NCBI RefSeq assembly: GCF_010894435.1
Contig: NZ_JAAIXZ010000007.1
Coordinates: 281,339-345,338, forward strand
Origin: Pyxidicoccus trucidator
Lineage (GTDB): Bacteria > Myxococcota > Myxococcia > Myxococcales > Myxococcaceae
DNA: 64,000 bases
Direction: 5' to 3'
Shown here: piece after piece, positions 18,518-27,120 of the stretch
Layout: every line of letters begins with the position of its first letter
How positions within the stretch are numbered: position 1 is the stretch's first letter
Translations under genes and position numbers: made by a program
The notes under the pieces: model-generated
The model's input: the letters and a program-made list of their open reading frames with translations, nothing else
What the model was told of the DNA's origin: nothing
Databases searched by the model: none

Positions 18518-19351
18518 ATGCCTTCTCTCGACGCCGAGCTCGACACCGCCCGCCGCATTGCCCGTCAGGCGGGCGACATCCTCCTGGCAATCTACGCCAC
18601 GAACTTCGCCGTCCAGGACAAGGCCGGTGGCATGGGGCCCGTCACGGCGGCGGACGAGCGCGCCAACGCGTTCATCGTCGGTGAGCTGCGCAAGGCCTTC
18701 CCCGGTGACGGCGTGGTGGCCGAGGAGTCCGACAACAGCTCCGAGGGGAAGCGCTCCGAGCGCTGCTGGTACGTGGACCCGCTGGACGGCACCCAGGAGT
18801 TCGTCAACCGCAATGGCGAGTTCGCCGTCCACATCGGCCTGGCCATCGCCGGACAGGCCACGGTGGGCGTCGTCTACCGGCCGGTGGGGGACACGCTGTA
18901 CTCGGGCGTGGTGGGGCAGGGGGCCTTCCTGGAGGAAGCGGCCGGACGCCGGGCCCTGCGCGTGTCGGACGTGGCGGAGCCGGCCTCGCTGCGACTGGTG
19001 GTGTCGCGCTCGCACCGCTCCAGGCTGACGGACGCGGTGGCGAAGCGGCTGGGCATCACCCGCGAGCAGGAGTCCGGCTCGGTGGGCCTCAAGTGTGGCC
19101 TGCTGGCCGAGGCCGCCGCCGACCTCTACATCCACACCAGCAACAAGAGCTACCGCTGGGACAACTGCGCGCCGGAGGCGGTGCTGCGCGCGGCGGGAGG
19201 AATCCTCACGGACCTGGGCGGCACGCCGTACTCGTATGACGGCACGGAGCTGCAGAACCATCGGGGGCTGCTGGCGTGCAACGCCGTCGCCTTCCCGCAC
19301 GTGCAGCCGGTGGTGGCCGGGTTCGCGCGTGAGGCCGGCATCCTGAGCTGA
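18518..19351 (+). CDS. Inositol monophosphatase family, CysQ-like 3'(2'),5'-bisphosphate nucleotidase
   Basis: 277 aa metal-dependent sugar/nucleotide phosphatase. The family metal-binding residues are present: VVAEES (Glu pair), DPLDGTQEF (DPxDGT signature) and WDNCAPEA (WDxxA/C motif). The region after the signature (VHIGLAIAGQATVGVVY) matches CysQ/SuhB-type enzymes. LKCGLLAEAAADLYIH near the C-terminal domain and the DPLDGTQEF variant suit CysQ (PAP phosphatase), which clears the by-product of sulfate assimilation. SuhB-type inositol phosphatase remains possible. The ATG is placed where the conserved helical N-terminus begins. Confidence 0.92.
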   Translation: MPSLDAELDTARRIARQAGDILLAIYATNFAVQDKAGGMGPVTAADERANAFIVGELRKAFPGDGVVAEESDNSSEGKRSERCWYVDPLDGTQEFVNRNGEFAVHIGLAIAGQATVGVVYRPVGDTLYSGVVGQGAFLEEAAGRRALRVSDVAEPASLRLVVSRSHRSRLTDAVAKRLGITREQESGSVGLKCGLLAEAAADLYIHTSNKSYRWDNCAPEAVLRAAGGILTDLGGTPYSYDGTELQNHRGLLACNAVAFPHVQPVVAGFAREAGILS

Positions 19352-19384
19352 GCCGTCGGGGTCGCGCTCACGTCCGGAACCCCG

Positions 19385-19942
19385 TCAGCTCGCGTCCGCC
19401 GCGTGTCGCAGCTCGGCGAACAGGCGCGCCAGGTCCGCCAACTGGTAGTGCGCGTTGAGCCCGCTGGGGTTGGGCAGCACCCACAGCCGCGTCGCGCCCA
19501 GCAGCTCCGGTTGGAGGCCCGTCTGCGCCTTCGGCCGACCAAAGGCGGTGCGGTACGCGCTCACGCCGAGCACCGCGAGGATGCGCGGCCGATACCGCCG
19601 CACCTTGGCCTCCAGCGACTTCGCGCCCTCGGTCAGCTCCGTGTTGTCGAGCAGGTCCGCGGTGGCCGTGGCCCGGTCCACCACGTTGGTGATGCCATAG
19701 CCCAACCCGAGCAGCTCCTCCTGCTCCGAGGGCTGCAGGCGGCGCGGGGTGATGCCCGCGGCGTGCAGCGTGGGCCAGAAGCGGTTGCCCGGCCGTGCGA
19801 AGTGGACGCCCACCACCACCGAGTAGAGGCTGGGGTTGATGCCGCAGAAGAGGACGCGAAGCCCGCGTTGGATGAGGTCTGGCATCGTCCGGCCGGTGGC
19901 GGAGGCCAGCTCCTCCCGGGTGGGCTTGCGAGGCGGTGTCAT
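19385..19942 (-). CDS. mug: G:T/U mismatch-specific DNA glycosylase (Mug family)
   Basis: 185 aa uracil-DNA glycosylase superfamily, family 2 (Mug/TDG). The active-site motif GINPSLYS supplies the catalytic Asn region, the ARPGNRFWP segment follows as in Mug, and the second motif is LPNPSGLNAHY. Length is near that of E. coli Mug (168 aa). It removes uracil or ethenocytosine opposite guanine during base-excision repair. Convergent with the upstream phosphatase and divergent from pfkB-like, so it is a stand-alone gene. Confidence 0.95.
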   Translation of the reverse strand: MTPPRKPTREELASATGRTMPDLIQRGLRVLFCGINPSLYSVVVGVHFARPGNRFWPTLHAAGITPRRLQPSEQEELLGLGYGITNVVDRATATADLLDNTELTEGAKSLEAKVRRYRPRILAVLGVSAYRTAFGRPKAQTGLQPELLGATRLWVLPNPSGLNAHYQLADLARLFAELRHAADAS

Positions 19943-20125
19943 GGGAGCGGGATATTCGCGGTCCTACCCTCGAAGGCAACAGGAACCGACCTGACGCAAG
20001 GGGTGGGGCGTTGCCCGTCGGACGGGAATGCCACCGGACGCTCGTCTGGCTGGCGGAGCAGGGCCTGCTCGGGGCAGGCTTGGCGCGCTTCACAGTCCGG
20101 ACACCCTGCCCCAAGGAACCTCGAG

Positions 20126-21070
20126 ATGGCACACATCGTGACGCTGACGCTCAACCCGGCCATCGACGTGGCCACGTCGGTGCCGGAAGTGACTCCCGAG
20201 CACAAGCTGCGCTGTGGCCCTGCTCGCATGGACCCCGGTGGCGGCGGCATCAACGTCGCGCGCGTGGTGCGTGAGCTGGGCGGCGAGTCCATTGCCGTCT
20301 ACACCCGGGGAGGCCCCACCGGGCACCTGCTGGAGCACCTGCTGGAGGAGAAGGGCCTCCTGCGCCGCTCGATTCCGGTGGAGGGCTACACCCGAGAGAG
20401 CTTCACGGTGGCGGAGGGCACCAGCTCGCGCGAGTACCGCTTCATCCTTCCGGGGCCCACGCTGTCGGAGCGCGAGTGGCAGCGCTGTCTGGACGCGGTG
20501 GCCGAGGTGGCCGTAGGCGCCGCCTTCATCGTCGCCAGCGGGAGCCTCCCGCCGGGCGTCCCGGAGGACTTCTACGCCCGCCTGGCGCGGATGGGGAAGC
20601 GCCAGGACGTGCGCGTGGTGGTGGACACCAACGGTCCCCCGCTCCGGGCGGCGCTGGAGGAGGGCGTGTTCCTGGCCAAGCCCAACCGTCGCGAGCTGAA
20701 GGACCTCACCGGCATGAAGACGGAGGACCTGGCCACCCAGGCCGAGGCGGCCCGCGAGCTGGTGGCGCGAGGCCGGGCGGAGGTGCTGGCGGTCTCCATG
20801 GGGGCCGACGGCGCGCTGCTGACGACCCGGGAAGGACAGCTCCGCGCGACGCCGCCGCCGGTGGAGACGCACAGCTCCGTGGGCGCCGGTGACAGCTTCG
20901 TGGCCGGACTGACGCTGGCCCTCGCCCGGGGCAAGACGCCCGAAGACGCCCTTCGCTGGGGCATCGCCGCTGGCACGGCCGCGCTCCTGTCGCAGGGCAC
21001 GGACCTGTGCCACCGCGCGGACGCGGAGCGCCTGTTTGCCCTCGTCAAGCCGGTGGCACTGACGCCGTAG
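20126..21070 (+). CDS. pfkB: PfkB-family sugar kinase (1-phosphofructokinase / 6-phosphofructokinase II-like)
   Basis: 314 aa ribokinase-fold kinase, close to E. coli PfkB (309 aa). N-terminal TLTLNPAID, the first PfkB signature region (GGGGINVARVVRELGG), the GSLPPGVP strand, LAKPNRREL, and the second signature SSVGAGDSFVAG with the catalytic Asp are all intact. The TLNPAID and GGGINVAR pattern is typical of phosphofructokinase II / FruK / LacC, so the substrate is probably a fructose or tagatose phosphate. An AAGGA sits upstream of the ATG. The symbol is assigned by family only. Confidence 0.9.
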   Translation: MAHIVTLTLNPAIDVATSVPEVTPEHKLRCGPARMDPGGGGINVARVVRELGGESIAVYTRGGPTGHLLEHLLEEKGLLRRSIPVEGYTRESFTVAEGTSSREYRFILPGPTLSEREWQRCLDAVAEVAVGAAFIVASGSLPPGVPEDFYARLARMGKRQDVRVVVDTNGPPLRAALEEGVFLAKPNRRELKDLTGMKTEDLATQAEAARELVARGRAEVLAVSMGADGALLTTREGQLRATPPPVETHSSVGAGDSFVAGLTLALARGKTPEDALRWGIAAGTAALLSQGTDLCHRADAERLFALVKPVALTP

Positions 21071-21181
21071 CCGTCGGTCCGGGCCGCGCCTCCTCGCTCC
21101 CTGGCGCGGAGGCCGGATGGGGGCGCCCTGGCGCGCTTTCCCCGCGACAAAGCCGAGGCACTCCGGCCAGAGTCCCCGCAC

Positions 21182-22444
21182 GTGCCCGCTTCGGCTCCCT
21201 CCACGTCCCCCGCGTCCCGCCTCACTCCATGGCACTGGCTCGGGCTGGTGGTGAGCGTGGCGCCCCTGGCGCTCTATGCTTTCTCGCCTCGCGCCAAGGA
21301 CCTGGAGCTGTACTTCAACACGGCGCGCGCCTTCCTCGCGGGCGCCACGCCCAACCAGGACTTCCGCTTCGAGTACCCGCCCTACGCGCTGCTCTGGTTC
21401 GTCCCCGCGGCCTGGCTGGGCGGGACGCTGAAGACCTTCATCCCCCTCTTCGGCCTGCAACTCACGCTCTTCGATGCGGCCAGCAAGTGGCTGCTGCTCT
21501 CCGAGGGGACACGGCGCTGGGGGCACTCGCTCCGGGCCTGGGCGCCCTTCGCGGTGTACTCGGTGGCGAGCTGGGTGCAGAGCGTCCACTACCTCAAGCG
21601 GTACGACCTCATCCCCGCCACCTTCACCCTCGCCGCGCTGGTGGCGTTGTCCCGACGGCGTGACGTGCTGGCCGGGCTGGCGCTGTCGGTGGCCATCGTG
21701 ACGAAGCTGTACCCGGTGGTGCTGGTGCCGCTCGCGCTGGCCGTCTGCTGGCGGCGGGGCGCATGGGACTCAACCCGCCGGCTGCTGCTGGGGCTGGTGC
21801 TGGGCGTCCTGCCGCTGGTGCCGCTGAGCGCCTTCTGGCCGTGGTGGGGCTTCGCGTCCTTCCACGTGGAGCGCGGGCTCCAGGTGGAGTCGCTCGGGGC
21901 GTCGCTGCTGTGGGGCGCGCACCTGCTGGGCCTGGTGCCGGATGTGAGGTGGGAGCATGCGCCGGCCGCGTATGAGCTGCACGGCGCGGCGGCCGAGTGG
22001 GTGAAGGACGTGTCACGGTGGCTGTGGGTGGCGGGCTCGCTGGGCGCGGCGGCGGTGGGCCTGCGGGCCGTGCGGCACCGGGTGCCCGAGCGGGTGGAGG
22101 ACCTGGCGCGGCTGGCACTGGGGCCGCTCATCGCCTTCGTCGTCCTCAACCCGGTGCTCAGTCCGCAGTACCTCGTCTGGCTCACGGGGGTGGCCGGGCT
22201 GGCGCTGCTCTCCGGCTCCCGGTGGGCGCCTGCCGCCATCTTCGTGGCCGCGGTCATGACCCGCGGCATCTTCGCGGGCAGCACGTACGACACGGGCATT
22301 GGCGCTCCGCATGCGGTGCTGCTGCTGGTGCGCAATGGCCTGCTGCTGGCCGCCGGCCTCGCGCTGGTGCAGGAGGCGTGGCGGAGCACGTCCCCTCGGA
22401 AGGGGCTTCACCCGGAGGCGGCGGAGGCCCCCGGGCGGAGCTGA
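21182..22444 (+). CDS. Multi-pass membrane glycosyltransferase-like protein (GT87/DUF2029 type)
   Basis: 420 aa with about eight to ten hydrophobic segments, an early periplasmic-loop segment DLELYFNTARAFLAG and PNQDFRFEYPPYALLW, which match the polyprenol-phosphate-mannose-dependent transferases (GT87, formerly DUF2029): an acidic residue after the first helix and the YPP motif. Later helices and the LNPVLSPQYLVWLTGV segment fit the same family. Start is GTG. The C-terminus ends in a short soluble tail. Probably transfers a sugar from a lipid carrier on the outer face of the inner membrane; acceptor unknown. Convergent, with only 2 bp to the amidohydrolase gene. Confidence 0.85.
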   Translation: MPASAPSTSPASRLTPWHWLGLVVSVAPLALYAFSPRAKDLELYFNTARAFLAGATPNQDFRFEYPPYALLWFVPAAWLGGTLKTFIPLFGLQLTLFDAASKWLLLSEGTRRWGHSLRAWAPFAVYSVASWVQSVHYLKRYDLIPATFTLAALVALSRRRDVLAGLALSVAIVTKLYPVVLVPLALAVCWRRGAWDSTRRLLLGLVLGVLPLVPLSAFWPWWGFASFHVERGLQVESLGASLLWGAHLLGLVPDVRWEHAPAAYELHGAAAEWVKDVSRWLWVAGSLGAAAVGLRAVRHRVPERVEDLARLALGPLIAFVVLNPVLSPQYLVWLTGVAGLALLSGSRWAPAAIFVAAVMTRGIFAGSTYDTGIGAPHAVLLLVRNGLLLAAGLALVQEAWRSTSPRKGLHPEAAEAPGRS

Positions 22445-22446
22445 CG

Positions 22447-23733
22447 TCAGCGGCGGTGGAGGGTGCCGCCCTTCATCACCAGCCGCACCTTGCGCAGCGC
22501 GGAGATGTCCTGCGTCGGGTCTCCGTCCACCGCGACGAGGTCCGCGAGCAGCCCCGCCTTCACCTGCCCGAGCCGGTCCTCGCGGTGCAGCATTCGCGCG
22601 TTGCCGGAGGTGGCCGCCTGGAGCACCTGCGCGGGTGTCATTCCGTAGTCGACCATCAGCTCCAGCTCGCGCGTGTTGTCCCCGTGCGCGAAGACGCCCG
22701 AGTCACCGCCCACGCACATGGGCACCCTGGCGGCCAGCGCCGCGCGAAAGCTGGCGCGCTTCTCCTTGATGGAGGCGGGCTCCGGGTCCACGCCCCGCTT
22801 CCAGCCCCGGTACTGGAGGACGGCGTCGCCCGCCGCCAGGGTGGGGCAGAAGAAGACACCGCGCTGGGCCATGAGCTTGAAGACCTCGGGCGTGCCTTCG
22901 TCTCCGTGCTCGATGCTCTCGGCGCCCGCCATCACCGCGCGGCGCATGCCCTCGGCGGTGCTGGCGTGGACGGCCACCGGGCGGCCGCTGCCCTTCGCCG
23001 TGTCGACGATGAGCTTCATCTCTTCGAGAGAGAAGGTGGGACGCGCCTCGCCATTGGGGCCCCAGCGGTAGTCGCCGTAGACCTTGACCCAATCCGCGCC
23101 CCGGCCAATCTGCCCGCGCACCACCCGTACCAGGGAGTCCACCCCGTCCGCCTCCTCGGCGCCCTGGGGCACCTCCCACTCGACGGCGAAGCCCTTGGGG
23201 CCGTAGCTGCCGGTGGCGACGATGGCCCGCGTCGTCACCAGGAGCCGGGGGCCGGGGATGATGCCCTGGTCGATGGCCTGCTTGAGCCCCACGTCCGCGT
23301 CCGCCGCGCCCTCGGTGCCCAAGTCCCTCGCGGTGGTGAAGCCCGCCAGCAGCGTGGCGCGCGCGTGGTTCGTGGCCCGCGCCACCCGCAGCGCGAGCGA
23401 CTCCTTCAGCACCTGGTCGTTCCAGTTCGCCTCGTTGTACGGGTGGAGGAGCAGGTGCGAGTGGCCCTCGATGAGCCCCGGCAGCAGCGTGGTGCCGGAC
23501 AGCTCCACCACCTCGGTGCCCGCGGGGGCCTTCACCTGCGCCTCCGGGCCGGCGGCGGCGATGCGCTCTCCCGTGACGAGCACCACCCAGCCCGCGTGGG
23601 GCTTCGCGGTGACGCCGTCGAAGACGCGCGCGGGGCGCAGCAGGTACGACTTCGGGGCCATGGGTGGGGCGGACTGGGCGAAGGCGGACGAGGCTGTCAG
23701 GACCAGGGCGGCGGCGAGGGGCAGGACGCGCAT
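22447..23733 (-). CDS. Secreted metal-dependent amidohydrolase (imidazolonepropionase/prolidase-like)
   Basis: 428 aa. An N-terminal signal peptide ([20 protein letters not shown]) directs it to the periplasm. The amidohydrolase TIM barrel follows: metal ligands HSH in EGHSHLLL, a bridging Lys in VKVYGDYR, His in [10 protein letters not shown] and IEHGDEG, and Asp in [17 protein letters not shown] near the end is the C-terminal beta-sandwich motif shared with prolidases and imidazolonepropionases. This subgroup often cleaves Xaa-Pro dipeptides or lactones, but the substrate cannot be read here. The ATG at the signal peptide is chosen over an upstream frame extension. Confidence 0.93.
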   Translation of the reverse strand: MRVLPLAAALVLTASSAFAQSAPPMAPKSYLLRPARVFDGVTAKPHAGWVVLVTGERIAAAGPEAQVKAPAGTEVVELSGTTLLPGLIEGHSHLLLHPYNEANWNDQVLKESLALRVARATNHARATLLAGFTTARDLGTEGAADADVGLKQAIDQGIIPGPRLLVTTRAIVATGSYGPKGFAVEWEVPQGAEEADGVDSLVRVVRGQIGRGADWVKVYGDYRWGPNGEARPTFSLEEMKLIVDTAKGSGRPVAVHASTAEGMRRAVMAGAESIEHGDEGTPEVFKLMAQRGVFFCPTLAAGDAVLQYRGWKRGVDPEPASIKEKRASFRAALAARVPMCVGGDSGVFAHGDNTRELELMVDYGMTPAQVLQAATSGNARMLHREDRLGQVKAGLLADLVAVDGDPTQDISALRKVRLVMKGGTLHRR

Positions 23734-23839
23734 GGCGGGGATGATGGCGCGCGGGCGGGGTGGTGGCCACTCCGTCGTTCCAGGAGCAGGGAGGCAGGCC
23801 ACGCCCTCCGGCCGAGCACGGCACGAAAGGGCTTGTTAG

Positions 23840-24157
23840 ATGGAGGCCATGGCTCGCGATGACCGCGTGAATGCCCTGCTGCCCGTCGAGGTCGACTTCC
23901 AGCGAGAGAAGGCCACGGGACTGCGGCGGTCCGGGGACAAGCTGGAGGAATTGCTGGCGCAGTTGGCCCAGGCCGAGCGCGACGTTCGCGCCCGCACCGG
24001 CCCCGAGCGCGCGAGGTACCTCGCCCGCTACCGGGCGGTGCGCCTGGAGGCCGAGAAGCAGAAGTGGAACCTCATGGTGCAGCGCGAGGCCTGTGGCCTG
24101 CGCAACCACAAGGAAATGGACCTCATCTACCCGTTGCCGCCCCCGTTGAAGGAGTGA
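23840..24157 (+). CDS. Hypothetical protein (105 aa), helical
   Basis: 105 aa, highly charged and probably almost entirely helical (KLEELLAQLAQAERDVR, RLEAEKQKWNLMVQREA), ending in a proline-rich MDLIYPLPPPLKE. No signal or membrane segment. The two possible starts are ATG at 23840, with AAAGGG upstream, and ATG at 23849. Not recognised; it may be a coiled-coil adaptor. Convergent with the DUF423 gene. Confidence 0.75.
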   Translation: MEAMARDDRVNALLPVEVDFQREKATGLRRSGDKLEELLAQLAQAERDVRARTGPERARYLARYRAVRLEAEKQKWNLMVQREACGLRNHKEMDLIYPLPPPLKE

Positions 24158-24172
24158 CGCCGGGGGCCGTGC

Positions 24173-24547
24173 TCAGCCCGTGCTGCGCCACGCGGCGATG
24201 GCGAGGAGCAGCCACCCGGCGAGGAAGCCCAGGCCGCCCAGCGGGGTGATGGCGCCCAGCACGCGGACGCCGGACAGGGCGAGCGCGTAGAGGCTGCCGG
24301 AGAAGAGGACGATGCCCACGAGCATCGCCCACCCCGCGCCGGACAGCAGGGGAGAGGGGCGGAAATGCCCCAGCAGGCCCACCGCCACGAGCCCGAGCGC
24401 GTGGTACATGTGGTACCGCGCTCCCGTCTCGAAGATGACCAGGAGGTCCTGGGGAAGCCGGGCCTTGAGCGCATGCGCGCCGAAGGCGCCCGCGGCCACG
24501 GACAGGAAAGCGTTCACCGCACCGAGGACAAGCCACCACCGCATCAT
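24173..24547 (-). CDS. DUF423 family small inner-membrane protein
   Basis: 124 aa with four hydrophobic segments. The family signature GAFGAHALKARLP near the N-terminus is intact, followed by ARYHMYHALGLVAVG and GSLYALALSG, as in YgdD/YwdK. Function of the family is unknown. AAAGG lies 7 nt before the first of two adjacent ATG codons. Its 5' end is divergent from the SET-domain gene, with 68 bp between starts. Confidence 0.93.
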   Translation of the reverse strand: MMRWWLVLGAVNAFLSVAAGAFGAHALKARLPQDLLVIFETGARYHMYHALGLVAVGLLGHFRPSPLLSGAGWAMLVGIVLFSGSLYALALSGVRVLGAITPLGGLGFLAGWLLLAIAAWRSTG

Positions 24548-24615
24548 CGAGTGCCTTTCATCGCGAGTCCGTCTGGTGCACGCTACACCGCCGCTGACGG
24601 AGCGTCCTGGCCGAC

Positions 24616-25275
24616 GTGAACTCCCGGGCCGCACCCATCCGAATGACCTCACCCACTTTGATTCCTTCCACGAAGCCGATTCCCTTCGAGCTGCGCCCGT
24701 CCTCCATCCAGGGCACGGGTGCCTTCGCCACGCGCCGCATCCGCAAGGGGGCTCGCATCATCGAGTACATCGGCGAGCGCATCACCCAGGAAGAAGCCGA
24801 CCGCCGCTACGACGACGAGGCGATGGAGCGGCACCACACCTTCCTCTTCAACCTGGACGACAATGCCGTGCTGGACGCGGGCACCGTCCACAACGAGTCG
24901 CGCTACATCAACCACTCGTGTGAGCCCAACTGCGAGGCCCTCATCGACAAGGGCCACATCTACATCTTCGCCCTCCGCAACATCGAGGAGGGCGAGGAGC
25001 TGGTCTACGACTACGCCTACGAGCGCACCGACGACATGGGCCCGGACTCCGAGGGGCTCTATGTCTGCCGGTGTGGCTCGCCGAAGTGCCGGGGCACCAT
25101 CCTCGCGCCGCTGAAGAAGGAGCCAGCGGCGAAGAAGGCCCGCTCGAAGACGAAGTCCCAGTCGAAGTCCCGGGGCAAGGCCTCGAGCGGCAAGAAGGGT
25201 GCGGGGAAGAAGCCCGCCTCGTCCGGCAAGTCGTCCAAGCGGACGAAGACGGCCAGCCGCAAGCGGGCGGGCTGA
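24616..25275 (+). CDS. SET-domain lysine methyltransferase with Lys/Ser-rich histone-like tail
   Basis: 219 aa. The SET domain occupies about residues 22-160: GTGAFATR near 34, the pseudoknot residues NHSCEPNCE near 99, EELVYDYAYE near 130, and a post-SET Cys cluster CRCGSPKCRG near 150-159 that should bind zinc with the Cys of NHSC. These are the S-adenosylmethionine and catalytic motifs of protein lysine methyltransferases. Residues 165-219 form a low-complexity basic tail rich in Lys, Ser, Ala and Gly (GKASSGKKGAGKKPASS), resembling histone H1 or AlgP-type tails. That suggests nucleic-acid binding or self-methylation. Start is GTG at 24616, or ATG at 24643; neither has a strong ribosome site. 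Confidence 0.92.
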   Translation: MNSRAAPIRMTSPTLIPSTKPIPFELRPSSIQGTGAFATRRIRKGARIIEYIGERITQEEADRRYDDEAMERHHTFLFNLDDNAVLDAGTVHNESRYINHSCEPNCEALIDKGHIYIFALRNIEEGEELVYDYAYERTDDMGPDSEGLYVCRCGSPKCRGTILAPLKKEPAAKKARSKTKSQSKSRGKASSGKKGAGKKPASSGKSSKRTKTASRKRAG

Positions 25276-25305
25276 GGCCGCGTCCCCTGACGTAGACTGG
25301 AGGGC

Positions 25306-26244
25306 GTGAACGACGCCCTCCGCTTCCTGCTCACCGAGTCCCCCGAGCCGCTGCCCCTCGACTCCGTCGACGCGTGGTGGCGGCGCCACCTGGAGTTGCT
25401 GTCCCGCTTCCCCGCGCCCGCGGACCTGGCGCTGGCCGGCGGCTTTCTCGCGGACCGGCTCGGGTATGCCTTCGCTTCCGGCTACCAGGCCGCGCACCGC
25501 TCGCTGTTCCCCATGCTCCCCGAGGACAGGCCGTGCGCGCTCTGCGCCACGGAGCCGGGCGGCGCGCACCCCTCCGCCATCCAGACGCGGCTGACGGACA
25601 CGGACTCGGGCCTGAGGCTCAGCGGTACCAAGACGTTCGTCACGCTGGGCACCCGGGCGGAGCTGCTGCTGGTGGTGGCCAGTGACGGGCAGGACGCGCA
25701 GGGCCGCAACCGGCTGAAGATGGTGATGGTGGGCGCGAAGCGCCCGGGCGTCCGCGTCACCGCGCTGCCGGAGCTGCCCTTCGTGCCGGAGATTCCACAC
25801 GCGGAGCTGGTGCTGGAGGACGTGGTCGTGGCTCCGGAGGAGGTGCTGCTCGGTGACGGGTACGCGCGCTACCTCAAGCCGTTCCGCACCGTGGAGGACT
25901 GTCACGTCCACCTGGCGCTGCTCGGGTGGCTGCTCCAGGTGGCGCGCCGGAGCGGCTGGCCGGAGTCCGTGCGCGAGGAGCTGCTCGCGCTGGCGGTGAT
26001 GATGCGGGGACTGGCCCAGGCGGACCCGACGGACGCCGCCACGCACCTGGCGCTCGGCGGGGCGCTGGAGCTGGCGAGGCGGACCCTGGAGCGGGTGGGC
26101 CCCCTGTGGGAGCGGGTGGACGCGCCCACGCGCGAGCGCTGGGAGCGGGACAGGAAGCTGCTGGACGTCGCCGGCAAGGTGCGCGCGAAGCGACTGGAGG
26201 CCGCGCGGCAGCGGCCCCAGGGCCCGACAAGCGAAGGGCCGTGA
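25306..26244 (+). CDS. Short acyl-CoA-dehydrogenase-like protein
   Basis: 312 aa versus about 380-400 for the family. The middle FAD-binding beta domain is recognisable: CALCATEPGGAHPSAIQTRL then LSGTKTFVTLGTRAELLLVVA and the domain-end segment ELVLEDVVVAPEEVLLGDGY. The N-terminal helical domain is shortened. The C-terminal half is a helical bundle without the usual catalytic Glu context (I cannot place one). It may be a divergent flavoprotein or a non-catalytic relative. GTG start 30 bp after the SET gene on the same strand, so possibly co-transcribed. A hairpin overlaps its stop codon. Confidence 0.8.
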   Translation: MNDALRFLLTESPEPLPLDSVDAWWRRHLELLSRFPAPADLALAGGFLADRLGYAFASGYQAAHRSLFPMLPEDRPCALCATEPGGAHPSAIQTRLTDTDSGLRLSGTKTFVTLGTRAELLLVVASDGQDAQGRNRLKMVMVGAKRPGVRVTALPELPFVPEIPHAELVLEDVVVAPEEVLLGDGYARYLKPFRTVEDCHVHLALLGWLLQVARRSGWPESVREELLALAVMMRGLAQADPTDAATHLALGGALELARRTLERVGPLWERVDAPTRERWERDRKLLDVAGKVRAKRLEAARQRPQGPTSEGP

Positions 26245-26267
26245 CCTTCCAGGGAAGGCCACGGCCC
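26236..26267. terminator. Bidirectional hairpin between convergent genes
   Basis: Near-perfect inverted repeat: GGGCCGTG-A-CCTTCC, loop AG, GGAAGG-C-CACGGCCC (15-nt arms, one A/C mismatch). It overlaps the stop codon of the acyl-CoA-dehydrogenase-like gene and lies 29 bp from the end of the convergent hypothetical gene. No U-tract follows, so intrinsic termination is unproven, but the position and stability suit a shared terminator. Confidence 0.65.
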
Positions 26268-26295
26268 GGGGCTCACCGAGAGGTGGGCGTGTCGC

Positions 26296-27012
26296 TCAGT
26301 AGCGCCCGCCGCCCACGGCGGAGACGATGGCGGACAGGATGCGGTTCTCCACGCCCCACACGGCCTTGTTCAGGCCCTTGATGCCGGCCCCGCGCAGGTA
26401 GTCGGTGAAGTCGTGCAGCGCGGTGGAGCGCTGCATCTTCTCGCCCTTGGCAGCGTAGAGCAGCGGCGTGTTCGGCGCGCCCGTCAGGCCCAGGTCCGGG
26501 CAGGCCTCGGACAGCTTCTGCGGGTCGATGCCCGTGGCCGCCGACAGCATGGCCACCGTGAACTTGTGCACCGGCAGCTCGCGGGCGTTGGGCACCTTGT
26601 CCAGCACCTTCTGGCGCGTGGCCGGGTCCGTGGCGAGCTGGTCCAGGGACACCTTGGACATGGCGATGAGCTGCTCGTTCGTCACGTGCTTGCTGTCGAG
26701 GATGGCGCGGCCCAGCAGGCTCGCCGGCGTGTCCCCCTTGATGCTGATGTCCTTGCCGGGCATCTGCTGCATCCGGGTCCACATGGCCTGGACGGCCTTG
26801 CCCACCTCGGTGTCCGGGCCGCCGCGCCACGCACCGGGCGTCGGCTGCGCCGGGGCGGCGCGAGCCGGGGCGACGCCCTGGAAGGTGCTGAGCCCCGCGT
26901 GGCCCACCGCGTTCGCCCGCGCCGGAGCAGCGGTCTGCTGCGCGCCCGCCTGGGGCTGGGCGGCGGGGGTGGGATTGGAGAGGACGCGGGGACGGCTGCG
27001 GATGGGGTCCAT
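26296..27012 (-). CDS. Hypothetical protein (238 aa)
   Basis: 238 aa. The first 75 residues are Pro/Ala/Gln-rich and probably disordered (RPRVLSNPTPAAQPQAGAQQ). The rest is a compact helical domain (VGKAVQAMWTRMQQMPGKD, LHDFTDYLRGAGIKGLNKA) ending in GGGRY. No signal peptide, membrane segment or catalytic motif. The start at the ATG encoding MDPIRSRPRV is preferred, since the frame upstream looks noncoding. Not recognised. Confidence 0.75.
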   Translation of the reverse strand: MDPIRSRPRVLSNPTPAAQPQAGAQQTAAPARANAVGHAGLSTFQGVAPARAAPAQPTPGAWRGGPDTEVGKAVQAMWTRMQQMPGKDISIKGDTPASLLGRAILDSKHVTNEQLIAMSKVSLDQLATDPATRQKVLDKVPNARELPVHKFTVAMLSAATGIDPQKLSEACPDLGLTGAPNTPLLYAAKGEKMQRSTALHDFTDYLRGAGIKGLNKAVWGVENRILSAIVSAVGGGRY

Positions 27013-27120
27013 GAGCTGGGGGGTCTCCAGAGTTCGGCTTATCGGGGCATTATCGCAGGTTCCCTGTAAAGGTTGCGTCCGACTGCTCCCAAGGCCCGTG
27101 CACTCCCTGGCGGGGCCGCT

